From Chryseobacterium indoltheticum (GTDB lineage Bacteria; Bacteroidota; Bacteroidia; Flavobacteriales; Weeksellaceae): a DNA stretch of 64,000 nt. The notes under the pieces are model-generated. The model was not told the origin of the DNA and searched no databases. It saw nothing but the letters and a program-made list of their open reading frames with translations. Numbering within the stretch: the stretch's first letter is position 1; each line of letters opens with the position of its first letter. Where the stretch lies: positions 124,001-188,000 of the forward strand of contig NZ_CP033929.1 in the NCBI RefSeq assembly GCF_003815915.1, in the 5' to 3' direction. Of the stretch, positions 16,544-24,898 are shown one piece after another. Made by a program: the position numbers and the translations under genes.

Positions 16544-16546
16544 TTT

Positions 16547-16736
16547 ATCTTTAGGTTAATTTTTTAACTAATTTATTAAAGTACATTTACTAATGCAAAC
16601 TTACCATGGAAACGGCATCCTTTTTTGCGTTGGCTTGAAAAAGCGTTGGCAAAAAAGATACAGTGGACAGCGGGATTAAGCTCCTAAAAAAAATGATTTC
16701 GGGGAAACGTTTTGAGTTTGAAATATTGCGCAATAA
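16547..16736. other. intergenic DNA between IS110 and the small transcription unit
   Basis: No plausible gene on either strand. It includes an imperfect direct repeat (GCGTTGGC at 16627-16634 and 16644-16651 around a TTGAAAAA stretch) and the outer end of the IS110 element. The AAAAAGATACAGTGGACAGC segment looks like a dispersed intergenic sequence, but that cannot be checked from one window. Confidence 0.4.
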
Positions 16737-16756
16737 AAAACCCGAAATCTTACGAC
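16737..16756 (-). terminator. intrinsic terminator of the small transcription unit
   Basis: CCCGAA and TTCGGG arms, extended by A/T pairs, followed on the minus strand by six T residues (CGGGTTTTTT). It ends a short minus-strand transcript that begins near 16902. Confidence 0.8.
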
Positions 16757-16788
16757 TTCGGGTTTTGATATTTCAATATACTGTTGTT

Positions 16789-16866
16789 CTATGAATGTAC
16801 CAAACCACGAAGCCTCGCCTTTGCAAAAGGCAATCCTACTGATGAATGTTGATTGTATTTGAACAT
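16789..16866 (-). CDS. putative 25-residue peptide in a stand-alone transcription unit
   Basis: A 25-codon ORF with ATG at 16866 and TAG at 16789. The peptide starts MFKYNQHSSVG and continues LPFAKARLRGLVHS; it is basic and has no membrane segment. It lies between a TTG-N17-TATCTTTG promoter and a strong intrinsic terminator, with an A-rich stretch before the ATG as is usual in this phylum. The stem GCCTTT/AAAGGC falls within the ORF. It may be a real micro-protein, a leader peptide, or a small RNA with a chance ORF. Confidence 0.45.
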   Translation of the reverse strand: MFKYNQHSSVGLPFAKARLRGLVHS

Positions 16867-16908
16867 TGCTTCGTTGTTTTTTTAATGGTTAAACTTGATT
16901 TTCAGATG

Positions 16909-16936
16909 CAAAGATATACAATTTTCTGAAAAACAA
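16909..16936 (-). promoter_or_regulatory. promoter TTG-N17-TATCTTTG
   Basis: Minus-strand TATCTTTG (-7, 16916-16909) with TTG (-33) at 16936-16934. The transcript would start near 16902 and run into the terminator at 16756-16737, giving an RNA of about 165 nt. Confidence 0.6.
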
Positions 16937-17000
16937 TATTTTTTCAGAAAAAAACCTGAATAATTTCTTATCCAGGCATTCTTTATTTTTTTTCTTAAAC

Positions 17001-17501
17001 TTAATCTTTAGATCCTAAACTATCCATTGTATCGCCCATTCCGTTGCTGTTTGGGGAATACACTCTTTCTTTATCGAGGAAATATACATCGTGCTTTGCT
17101 TTTGCAATAATCCCGTTGTAAACATCTTCCGGTAAACCTGCTGTGTCTGACTCACTCTGATTAACAGAAGGCTTGTTGTAAATTTTTAACGCTCCATATT
17201 GATCGAGAACTTTTTTTGCTTTTTGGGCATCTGTAAGATTGGAAGCATAAACTACCAAGTTGATTTTCCCTACACTTTCTTTGCTGTAAGCCGCTAAAAT
17301 TTCATTATCGTTCACAAAAACATGATTCCAAAAACTTTTTGTTTTTTCATCATCTTCGTATTCATTATTTAAAGATTCCTGATCAAACCTTGATTTCGAA
17401 ACAATAATGTCTGCATCAAGAAATCCGTTATTTTTTAATTCTGATTTTATTTCCTCGGTATTCACATTTTCCGGAAATACTGAAACTACTGTATAAGCCA
17501 T
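17001..17501 (-). CDS. hypothetical stress-protein-like protein
   Basis: 166 residues, no signal peptide. The N-terminal AYTVVSVFPENVNTEEIKSELKNNG (read in parts) and the later VGKINLVVYASNLTDAQKAKKVLDQYGA have the alternating strand/helix pattern of the general-stress (YflT/17M-like) fold, in which the same ferredoxin-like unit is seen. The C-terminal tail (YSPNSNGMGDTMDSLGSKD) is flexible. The call is tentative. It lies 64 bases after the mutase gene stop side and points the same way. Confidence 0.6.
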   Translation of the reverse strand: MAYTVVSVFPENVNTEEIKSELKNNGFLDADIIVSKSRFDQESLNNEYEDDEKTKSFWNHVFVNDNEILAAYSKESVGKINLVVYASNLTDAQKAKKVLDQYGALKIYNKPSVNQSESDTAGLPEDVYNGIIAKAKHDVYFLDKERVYSPNSNGMGDTMDSLGSKD

Positions 17502-17565
17502 AACATTTTATTTTTGGTTATGTCTTACAGTACAAAAGCTGTGCAATTTGAAGTCTAATGAAATG

Positions 17566-19692
17566 TTAAATTGTGATATTTAGAAATTTATTCAAAATAT
17601 CAACCGCACATTTAGGAAGATTTGTTCCAGGACCGAAAATGAAATCAGCTCCGTTTGCATACAAAAATTCGTAATCCTGTTGCGGAATTACTCCTCCCAC
17701 AACAATTGTAATATCTTCGGCACCCAATTTCTTTAACTCTTCAACAACCTGCGGAACCAAAGTCTTATGACCAGCCGCCAAACTTGAAACACCCAAAATA
17801 TGAATATCGTTCTCAACCGCCTGCTTTGCAACCTCTTCCGGAGTCTGGAATAACGGCGCAACATCGACGTCAAATCCCATATCTGCAAAGGCAGTTGCTA
17901 CCACTTTTGCACCACGGTCATGACCATCCTGCCCCATTTTTGCCACCATAATTCTTGGGCGACGACCTTCTGCTTCTTCAAATTTTTGGGTAAGCTCAAG
18001 AGCTTTTCCAAAGTATTCATTTTTACCTGCATTCATAGCGTAAACTCCTTGTATCGTTCTGATATTGGCTTTGTAACGTCCGAAACTTTCTTCCATTGCA
18101 TCACTCATCTCTCCTAAAGTCACTCTCCTTCTTGCCGCTTCGATGCATAATGCCAAAAGATTTCCGTTTCCTGTTTTCGCAGATTCTCGGATTTCATTTA
18201 AAATCTGCTCAACAGCTTCGCTGTTTCTGTTTGATTTAATTGAATCTAATCTTTCAATCTGCTTTCTACGAACTTCAGTATTATCAATATCTAAAATATC
18301 GATTGGTGTTTGCTTTAAGCTGGATTTAAATGAATTGACACCAATGATAAATTCTTCACTGCTGTCAATTTTAGCTTGTTTTTTTGCGGCAGCTTCTTCA
18401 ATTCTCATTTTTGGAATTCCTGCTTCTATGGCTTTCGTCATTCCGCCTTCTTTTTCTACCTCATCGATGAATTTCATCGCTTCTTCGATCATTTGCTGCG
18501 TAAGACTTTCAACCAGATTACTTCCGCCCATCGGATCTACCACATCGCAGATTCCACTTTCCTGCTGAAGAATAATTTGGGTATTTCTTGCAATTTTTGC
18601 CGAATAATCAGTAGGTAAAGCAATCGCTTCATCCAAAGCGTTTGTATGAAGAGACTGGGTTCCGCCTAAAGCTGAAGATAGGGCTTCAATTGATGTTCTC
18701 GTAATATTATTAAATGGTTCTTGCTCTGTTAAAGACCAACCCGAAGTTTGTGAATGGGTTCTTAAAGCTAAAGATTTAGGGTTTTGAGGATTAAACTGCT
18801 TTAAAAGCGTTGCCCAAATATATCTCGCCGCACGCATTTTAGCAATTTCCATGAAATGATTCATCCCGATAGCCCAGAAAAATGATAATCTTGGTGCGAA
18901 ATCATCCACATTCATTCCTGCTTTAATTCCGGTTCTTACATATTCTAAACCATCAGCTAAAGTATAAGCCATTTCCAAAACAGGGGTTGCACCGGCTTCC
19001 TGCATGTGATATCCGGAAATCGAAATCGAGTTAAATTTGGGGATATTTCTCGAAGTGTATTCAAAAATATCAGCAATGATTTTCATGGACGGTGTTGGTG
19101 GGTAAATGTACGTATTACGCACCATAAATTCTTTCAAAATATCATTCTGAATGGTTCCTGAAAGCTTATCCTGAGAAACACCCTGCTCTTCTGCCGCTAC
19201 AATATAGAACGAAAGAATCGGCAAAACCGCCCCATTCATCGTCATGGAAACCGATATTTCATCTAAAGGAATTTCGTTGAATAAAATTTTCATATCCTCA
19301 ACAGAATCAATCGCAACACCGGCTTTACCAACGTCTCCAACAACTCTTGCGTGATCGGAATCGTACCCTCTGTGTGTCGCCAAATCGAAGGCAACGGAAA
19401 GTCCTTTTTGTCCGGCTGCTAAATTTCTTCTGTAAAACGCATTCGATTCTTCAGCTGTAGAAAATCCCGCATATTGACGAACGGTCCAAGGTTTTTGGAC
19501 ATACATTGTAGAATAAGGACCTCTTAGAAAAGGTGCAATTCCCGGAGAGGCATCAGCGATATCTTTATTTTTTACATCTTCCGCAGTGTATTTTGATTTC
19601 AGCTCAAGTCCATCCTTTTCAAATTGGTAGATTTCCTGCTGATTTTCAGATATATTAAATTGAGGAATTTTATTCTTTATTTCCCTTCTCAT
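17566..19692 (-). CDS. scpA: methylmalonyl-CoA mutase, large (catalytic) subunit
   Basis: 708 residues. Rearranges (R)-methylmalonyl-CoA and succinyl-CoA with adenosylcobalamin. The substrate barrel is marked by [22 protein letters not shown] and the later [19 protein letters not shown]; the C-terminal cobalamin domain has DGHDRG with the B12-ligating His, then [10 protein letters not shown]. Length fits the large subunit. The small subunit gene is not next to it: the upstream neighbour is a peptidase and the downstream one a hypothetical. MeaB is encoded 8 kb away. It may therefore act as a homodimer or pair with a small subunit elsewhere. Confidence 0.96.
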   Translation of the reverse strand: MRREIKNKIPQFNISENQQEIYQFEKDGLELKSKYTAEDVKNKDIADASPGIAPFLRGPYSTMYVQKPWTVRQYAGFSTAEESNAFYRRNLAAGQKGLSVAFDLATHRGYDSDHARVVGDVGKAGVAIDSVEDMKILFNEIPLDEISVSMTMNGAVLPILSFYIVAAEEQGVSQDKLSGTIQNDILKEFMVRNTYIYPPTPSMKIIADIFEYTSRNIPKFNSISISGYHMQEAGATPVLEMAYTLADGLEYVRTGIKAGMNVDDFAPRLSFFWAIGMNHFMEIAKMRAARYIWATLLKQFNPQNPKSLALRTHSQTSGWSLTEQEPFNNITRTSIEALSSALGGTQSLHTNALDEAIALPTDYSAKIARNTQIILQQESGICDVVDPMGGSNLVESLTQQMIEEAMKFIDEVEKEGGMTKAIEAGIPKMRIEEAAAKKQAKIDSSEEFIIGVNSFKSSLKQTPIDILDIDNTEVRRKQIERLDSIKSNRNSEAVEQILNEIRESAKTGNGNLLALCIEAARRRVTLGEMSDAMEESFGRYKANIRTIQGVYAMNAGKNEYFGKALELTQKFEEAEGRRPRIMVAKMGQDGHDRGAKVVATAFADMGFDVDVAPLFQTPEEVAKQAVENDIHILGVSSLAAGHKTLVPQVVEELKKLGAEDITIVVGGVIPQQDYEFLYANGADFIFGPGTNLPKCAVDILNKFLNITI

Positions 19693-19837
19693 TTCTTCAG
19701 ATTTAAGATTTTAAAAATAAGCATTTTTGAGAGAATGTTTTGCGATTGATTTTTAGGAAGGAAAAGTAAGATTAAATGCGTAAAATAAAGAATCTTTTAA
19801 CATATAGCTCTTTAGGCTGTATCAACTTGTTTAATTT

Positions 19838-19887
19838 AATAGGACTTCATCCTATTCTTCGTTAAATCCTCCTTTCAGGACTTCTTA
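19838..19887 (+). repeat. dispersed ~50-bp repeat, copy 1
   Basis: Matches the reverse complement of 36665-36714 at roughly 42 of 50 positions by eye, sharing the core GTTAAATC-CCTTTCAGGA. It lies in the 265-base gap between the mutase and peptidase genes. No gene is seen in the gap otherwise. Confidence 0.6.
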
Positions 19888-19902
19888 GTAACATAAAATA
19901 CA

Positions 19903-19934
19903 AAAGCGAGACTGTAATATTACAATCTCGCTTT
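19903..19934 (-). terminator. hairpin terminator of the prolyl oligopeptidase gene
   Basis: AAAGCGAGA and TCTCGCTTT arms with an inner TGTA/TACA extension, 24 bases after the peptidase stop codon. Confidence 0.75.
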
Positions 19935-19958
19935 CATTTAAACCTAAAGAATTTTAGA

Positions 19959-22070
19959 TTATTTATTTAGTTTTTTAATTCCCATTTCGTATAACGCAAA
20001 AGAAATTAGATCGGCATTTTCACTGATTACCTGATCCGTTGCTCTTCCTGCTCCGTGGCCTGCATTTTTCTCAATTCTTAGCAAAATAGGATTTGTACAT
20101 TTTTGTTTTTCCTGTAATTCTGCACCAAATTTGAATGAATGCGCCGGAACAACTCTATCGTCGTGATCACTTGTAATAATCATTGTTGACGGATAACAAG
20201 TTCCTGCTTTTACGTTATGAACCGGTGAATATGATTTTAAATAATCAAACATTTCTTTGTTGTCTTCAGCAGTTCCGTAATCGTAAGACCAACCTGCTCC
20301 AGCAGTAAATTTGTTGTATCTCAACATATCTAAAACACCAACTCCCGGGAAGGCAACTTTAGCCAAATCAGGACGCATCGTCATCGTTGCTCCAACTAAC
20401 AGACCTCCGTTTGATCTTCCTGAAAGCGCCATATATTCTTTTGAAGTATAACCTTTACTTTGCAAATATTCTCCAGCTGCGATGAAATCTTCAAATACAT
20501 TCTTCTTCTGCATTTTCGTGCCTGCATCGTGCCATTTTTTACCGTATTCACCTCCGCCACGAATGTTTGGAACAGCGTAAATTCCGCCATTTTCCATCCA
20601 AATCGCATTAACTACGGAGAAAGATGGTTGTAAACTGATGTTGAAGCCACCGTAAGAATAAAGAATCGTAGGGTTTTTACCATTCAGTTTGATCCCCTTT
20701 TTATAATTGATCATCATCGGAACTTTGGTGCCGTCTTTTGATGTATAAAATACCTGCTCAGAAACATAATCTTCAGGATTAAATTTCACTTTCGGTTTTT
20801 GGTAAACTTCAGATTTTCCGGTATCTGCATTGAATTTGTACGTTGTTCCCGGAGTAATGTAATTGCTGAAAGAATAATACATTTCTTTCTCTGTTTCTTT
20901 ACCTCCAAAACCACCGACATTACCTTTCCCAGGAAGAGAAATTTCTCTGATCAGCTTTCCGGTTTTGTCAAACTGTTTCACTTTATCAATCGCATCAACC
21001 ATATAAGTAGCGAAGAAATAACCTCCGCCGCCGGAAATTCCCAACACATTTTCTGTTTCTGGAATAACATCTTGCCATGTTTCAGGAGATGGATTTTGGA
21101 TGGTAGTTTTCACCAAACGCATATTTGGCGCATCTTTGTCGGTAAAAATAAAAAGATTGTCACCTTCTGTATCAACAATATTTACATTGATATCAAAACC
21201 TTTGTTGACTTGAACGAAATCGCCTCCTTTCTTTAAATCTTTAACGTACAACTCGTTTCCGTTGGTTGCATTAGCCGCTGAAATAATCAAATATCTCTGA
21301 TCTTCAGAAACTCCAGCTCCCAAATATCGTCTTGGAGTTTTATCGCCTCCAAAAATCAGTTGATCAGCAGATTGTTTTGTTCCTAATTTATGAAAGTACA
21401 CTTTGTGCTTATCGGTCATTCCGGAAAGTACAGTTCCTTCTTTCGGTTTGTCATAGCTTGAATAATAGAAACCTTCATCACCCTGCCAAGAAATTCCGCT
21501 GAACTTTACATCAACCAAAGTTTCATCGATTGGCTTTTTCGTAATAGCATCAATGATGATGATTTTATTCCAATCGCTTCCTCCTTCTGAGATTGAGTAT
21601 GCTGCCAAATTTCCTTTTTTATTGAAAGATAAACTGGAAAGTGAAGTTGTTCCTTTATCTGAAAATTTATTCGGATCTAAGAAAACTTCTGTTGTTTTTG
21701 TTTTATTATTGGTTCTGTACAGTACAGATTGCGCCTGCAAACCGTCATTTTTATAATAATATGTAAAACCTCCTTCTTTAAAAGGCGCACCAATCTTTTC
21801 GTAATTCCAAATATCTGTCAATTGCTTTTTAATCTGGTTTCTGAAAGGAATTTTAGACAAATAATTTTGGCTGTAAGCAACCTCTTCATCTACCCATTTT
21901 TTGGTAGGGGCTGAATCATTTTCTAAATCTCTGTACGGATCTGCAACGCCTGTTCCAAAATAAGTATCTGTTTGATTTCCCTTAATCGCTTTAGGATAAT
22001 TCATTTTTTGAGAATAAACTGTAGCCGAGAACAATACTCCGGCTGTTAATAATATAGGTTTAAAATTCAT
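19959..22070 (-). CDS. secreted prolyl oligopeptidase (S9A serine peptidase)
   Basis: 703 residues from the ATG at 22070, chosen because it gives a clean signal peptide (MNFKPILLTAGVLFSATVYSQ); a start six codons earlier is possible. The N-terminal part is the beta-propeller. The alpha/beta hydrolase domain has catalytic Ser in ALSGRSNGGLLVGA, Asp in DHDDRVVPAHSF, and His in NAGHGAGR. The enzyme cuts after proline in short peptides, here in the periplasm. Chryseobacterium and Elizabethkingia relatives are classic sources of such prolyl endopeptidases. It has its own terminator and is probably monocistronic. Confidence 0.95.
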   Translation of the reverse strand: MNFKPILLTAGVLFSATVYSQKMNYPKAIKGNQTDTYFGTGVADPYRDLENDSAPTKKWVDEEVAYSQNYLSKIPFRNQIKKQLTDIWNYEKIGAPFKEGGFTYYYKNDGLQAQSVLYRTNNKTKTTEVFLDPNKFSDKGTTSLSSLSFNKKGNLAAYSISEGGSDWNKIIIIDAITKKPIDETLVDVKFSGISWQGDEGFYYSSYDKPKEGTVLSGMTDKHKVYFHKLGTKQSADQLIFGGDKTPRRYLGAGVSEDQRYLIISAANATNGNELYVKDLKKGGDFVQVNKGFDINVNIVDTEGDNLFIFTDKDAPNMRLVKTTIQNPSPETWQDVIPETENVLGISGGGGYFFATYMVDAIDKVKQFDKTGKLIREISLPGKGNVGGFGGKETEKEMYYSFSNYITPGTTYKFNADTGKSEVYQKPKVKFNPEDYVSEQVFYTSKDGTKVPMMINYKKGIKLNGKNPTILYSYGGFNISLQPSFSVVNAIWMENGGIYAVPNIRGGGEYGKKWHDAGTKMQKKNVFEDFIAAGEYLQSKGYTSKEYMALSGRSNGGLLVGATMTMRPDLAKVAFPGVGVLDMLRYNKFTAGAGWSYDYGTAEDNKEMFDYLKSYSPVHNVKAGTCYPSTMIITSDHDDRVVPAHSFKFGAELQEKQKCTNPILLRIEKNAGHGAGRATDQVISENADLISFALYEMGIKKLNK

Positions 22071-22326
22071 TATGAAGGATTTTCTCAAAAATACGTAAAG
22101 TTGTGGGAATAAAAAAAGCTTCTGTATACCGACAGATTAAAGTCTCAGATTTTAAGCTAAATCAATCTTCGCTAAGTTTAAAATGTTGGTTTAAGCATTC
22201 TGTAAGTTTACAGAGAGTTTAAAATATCAGTTTAGATATTATGCAGATCTACGAAAAGTTTAATTGGATCGTATAGACTTTCTGTACGATGTATTTCTAT
22301 CGCATCCAACTGTTTAGAGCAAAAAA

Positions 22327-22344
22327 ACCTCTACGAATAGAGGT
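22327..22344 (-). terminator. hairpin terminator downstream of the oxygenase remnant
   Basis: ACCTCTA and TAGAGGT around CGAA, followed on the minus strand by seven T residues. It sits 37 bases after the broken 3' copy of the oxygenase gene. Confidence 0.7.
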
Positions 22345-22380
22345 CTTTCTTAATTATATATTAGAATTTATAGATCAGAT

Positions 22381-22487
22381 TTATTTCTTGATTAATCCTA
22401 ATTCAATTAATCTTTCATGTAGAAACTCTCCGGCTGTTGTATCTTCATACAACTTCGGATTGTTTTCGTCAACACAGTTTTCTAAAG
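22381..22487 (-). pseudogene. 3' fragment of the isopenicillin N synthase-like oxygenase gene
   Basis: 107 bases nearly identical to 23861-23967, the last ~35 codons of the intact oxygenase gene 1.4 kb away, with only a few substitutions (for example TGTAGAAAC against TGCAAGAAC). The match stops abruptly after TCTAAAG. It retains the stop codon but no upstream gene, so it cannot make the protein. It is a partial duplication, placed so that it and the intact copy flank a GLPGLI gene. Confidence 0.85.
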
Positions 22488-22519
22488 AATATCGCTGAAA
22501 TGATTCAAAATACTTTTAG

Positions 22520-22684
22520 TTTCTAGCAATTTATTTTCTAAAATTATCACAAGTTCTAAAAACAAGCAGAAAGAAATATTTTGATGAAAAAGAGCAGTTG
22601 TCTCTGAGAATTTATTGTCAAGGATTTCTGGCGGATTGGAAACTTCCTGTGATGACGGAACAAGAAGTTTGCAGAATGATTTAA
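22520..22684 (+). pseudogene. possible decayed C-terminal fragment of a regulator
   Basis: A stretch open for 54 codons between an in-frame TAG and TAA, without a good start. The translation includes YFDEKEQLSLRIYCQGFLA and DWKLPVMTEQEVCRMI, which looks like protein sequence rather than noise. It vaguely resembles the C-terminal helices of a TetR-type regulator. This is a weak call. The rest of 22071-22846 shows only the oxygenase fragment and its terminator. Confidence 0.3.
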
Positions 22685-22846
22685 AAGATTTATCTTCAAC
22701 ACCTAGTGTTAATGTTCACAACCCTCCATACCAGACAATAATACAGGTAAATTGTAATTTTTAAGAAATTATAGACTTTTACAAGATTAACCCATAGCTT
22801 TTTGGGGGTTAATGGTTTTTAATAAATGTAAATCAAATACTACTCA

Positions 22847-23695
22847 ATGAAGAAATTTACTTATCTCGTCTTATTCCTGTTACCTTTTGTTTGTTATTCT
22901 CAAACCCATCGATTTATTTATTCATATAAATTTATTGCCGATTCAACAAAGATAGATAGTTTGCTATATGAAGAAACTAGGTTAGAAGTTTTTGATAACC
23001 ATACTGAATTTGTTAGTAATATTGGCGCAAAGAGAGATTCAGCTATTGCGAACGCTATTAAAAATAATGAAAGTCCAGCCAACATTAAACTCACTAAGGG
23101 TCTATTTATTAATAATGTTTTTAAAAGTAAAAAAAGCACTTATTCTATTGAGTATGTTGGTATTCAACCATTTAAAGTTATACAACAACCACTAATAAAT
23201 TGGAAGCTTACAAAAGAAAAAAAAATAATACAAAACTACAATTGTCAAAAAGCTGAAGTCAATTATGGCGGACGTACATGGGAAGCTTGGTTTACACAAG
23301 ACATTTTAATACAGGATGGTCCATATGTTTTTGCAAACCTTCCTGGTTTAATAGTTAAAATAAATGATTTACAAAACCAGCATTCTTTTTTATTAATAGC
23401 AAATTATAAAGTAGCAAACGCAGTAACAAACTTTATTTATAAACAGTATTTAACACCTATTCAAATAAATAAATTTGAATTTAATAAAATTTGGAATAAT
23501 TTTAAAAGAAATCCAATGGGTGCCACCGAACAATTTATGAATATAAATCCTGGTCTTTTAAATGGTAAAAGTTTTGATAATAATGGAAATGAAATAGATT
23601 TTACGCAAAAGAAAAGAGAAGAAAAAAAGTATGTCGAAAAACAGATGTTAAAAAATAACAATTATATTGATTTACAATTATATAAAATAAATTAA
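22847..23695 (+). CDS. GLPGLI family protein, copy 1
   Basis: 282 residues. Signal peptide MKKFTYLVLFLLPFVCYSQ, then a beta-rich exported domain. The family signature appears as FANLPGLIVKIND (NLPGLI in place of GLPGLI), preceded by the conserved NCQKAEVNYGGRTWEAWFTQDI. The function of this Bacteroidota family is unknown. The gene is visibly more A-rich than its neighbours and lies between a partial and an intact copy of the oxygenase gene end, suggesting acquisition or rearrangement. A paralogue lies at 42144-43037. Confidence 0.88.
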   Translation: MKKFTYLVLFLLPFVCYSQTHRFIYSYKFIADSTKIDSLLYEETRLEVFDNHTEFVSNIGAKRDSAIANAIKNNESPANIKLTKGLFINNVFKSKKSTYSIEYVGIQPFKVIQQPLINWKLTKEKKIIQNYNCQKAEVNYGGRTWEAWFTQDILIQDGPYVFANLPGLIVKINDLQNQHSFLLIANYKVANAVTNFIYKQYLTPIQINKFEFNKIWNNFKRNPMGATEQFMNINPGLLNGKSFDNNGNEIDFTQKKREEKKYVEKQMLKNNNYIDLQLYKIN

Positions 23696-23831
23696 AATAT
23701 TGTACTAGAAAACATTACGAAATAGCTGAAAATCAACAAATAAGAGCTTAACTTAAAAAATCTGTGTCAATATATGAGAAGAATTACTTTTCATGGATTT
23801 CACATATTGACACAGATGATACTTTCGAAAA

Positions 23832-23855
23832 AAACCGAACTAAAAAGTTCGGTTT
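23832..23855. terminator. bidirectional hairpin terminator
   Basis: AAACCGAACT and AGTTCGGTTT around AAAA, with flanking A/T runs. It serves the minus-strand oxygenase gene, which ends five bases away, and could also stop transcripts from the plus-strand GLPGLI gene. Confidence 0.8.
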
Positions 23856-23860
23856 CAAAA

Positions 23861-24811
23861 TTATTTCTTGATTAATCCTAATTCAATTAATCTTTCATGC
23901 AAGAACTCTCCGGCTGTTGTATCTTCATACAACTTTGGATTGTTTTCGTCAACACAGTTTTCTAAAGCATTCAGCGACATTTCGCTTACCGGATGCATAA
24001 AGAAAGGAATAGAATATCTTGAAGTTCCCCACAATTCTTTTGGCGGATTAACGACTCTGTGAATGGTAGATTTCAGCTTATTGTTGGTATGTCTTGAAAG
24101 CATATCTCCAACGTTAATCATTAATTCATCAGGTTGTGCAATGGCATCGATCCATTCACCTTTATGATTTTGTACCTGAAGACCTTTTCCCTGAGAACCC
24201 ATCAAAAGAGTGATTAAGTTGATGTCTCCGTGAGCGGCAGCTCTTACTGCATCATCTGGTTCCTGAGTGATTGGAGGATAATGAATTGGTCGAAGAATGG
24301 AATTTCCTTCTGCAATTTTATCATCAAAATAAAATTCATCAAGACCAAGATATAAAGCTAAAGCTCTCAAAACATATTTTCCTGTTTTTTCAAGCATTTG
24401 GTAAGTTTCTTTACCTACCTCATTAAATTTTGGAAGCTCGTCAACGATTACATTGTCAGGATATTGGCTTTTGTATTTTGAGTCATCCGAAACATACTGT
24501 CCGAAATGCCAAAATTCTTTTAAATCACCTTTTTTAAAACCTTTTGCCGTTTCTTTACCAAAACCTACATACCCTCTCTGTCCCCCAATTCCTGGGATTT
24601 CATACTTTTGTTTGGTTTCTGTTGGAAGTTCGAAGAAGTTTTTTACTTCTCCATAAAGATCGTCTACGAGTTTGTCATCAAGGAAATGTCCTTTTAAGGC
24701 TACAAAACCAATTTCTTCGTAAGCTTTTCCGATTTCATTTACAAATTTCTGTTTGCGTTCCGGGTTGTCCGAAAGGAAATCACGCAGGTCTACACTAGGT
24801 ATTTTATCCAT
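23861..24811 (-). CDS. 2-oxoglutarate/Fe(II)-dependent oxygenase, isopenicillin N synthase-like
   Basis: 316 residues, normal for this cupin family. The iron ligands are His194 and Asp196 (HGDINLITLL) and His251 (STIHRVVNP). Arg265 and Ser267 (RYSIPFF) bind 2-oxoglutarate. The N-terminal IPSVDLRDFL is typical of the DIOX_N domain. Substrate is unknown; bacterial members act in diverse oxidations and the name should not be taken to imply penicillin synthesis. The last ~35 codons are duplicated at 22381-22487. Confidence 0.93.
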   Translation of the reverse strand: MDKIPSVDLRDFLSDNPERKQKFVNEIGKAYEEIGFVALKGHFLDDKLVDDLYGEVKNFFELPTETKQKYEIPGIGGQRGYVGFGKETAKGFKKGDLKEFWHFGQYVSDDSKYKSQYPDNVIVDELPKFNEVGKETYQMLEKTGKYVLRALALYLGLDEFYFDDKIAEGNSILRPIHYPPITQEPDDAVRAAAHGDINLITLLMGSQGKGLQVQNHKGEWIDAIAQPDELMINVGDMLSRHTNNKLKSTIHRVVNPPKELWGTSRYSIPFFMHPVSEMSLNALENCVDENNPKLYEDTTAGEFLHERLIELGLIKK

Positions 24812-24865
24812 TTTATAGAAATTTTACGTGGTGCTAAAATACATCTTTTTTAAATTAAATGATTT

Positions 24866-24894
24866 TTGAATTCATTATTTATAAACTAAATTTG
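24866..24894 (+). promoter_or_regulatory. promoter TTG-N18-TAAATTTG before menD
   Basis: TTG at 24866-24868 and TAAATTTG at 24887-24894, only four bases before the menD ATG. Transcription would begin at or just before the start codon, so the mRNA may be leaderless. Confidence 0.6.
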
Positions 24895-24898
24895 CTAT

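Larger units (their letters stand above)
15396..16546 (-). mobile_element. IS110-family insertion sequence (ends not defined)
   Basis: The span covers the DEDD transposase gene plus the 5' non-coding region with the long stem. IS110 elements usually lack terminal inverted repeats and make little or no target duplication, so the outer limits cannot be fixed by eye. The left end probably lies between 16546 and about 16620, and the right end between about 15345 and 15395. It is inserted in the same orientation as rtcB, upstream of it. Confidence 0.8.

Noticed and set aside
17502-19958. Cobalamin riboswitch near the mutase gene
   Set aside because: No conserved B12-box pattern found on either strand in the flanking gaps.
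23861-24811. Penicillin biosynthesis gene
   Set aside because: The resemblance is to the broad oxygenase family; no partner biosynthetic genes are present.
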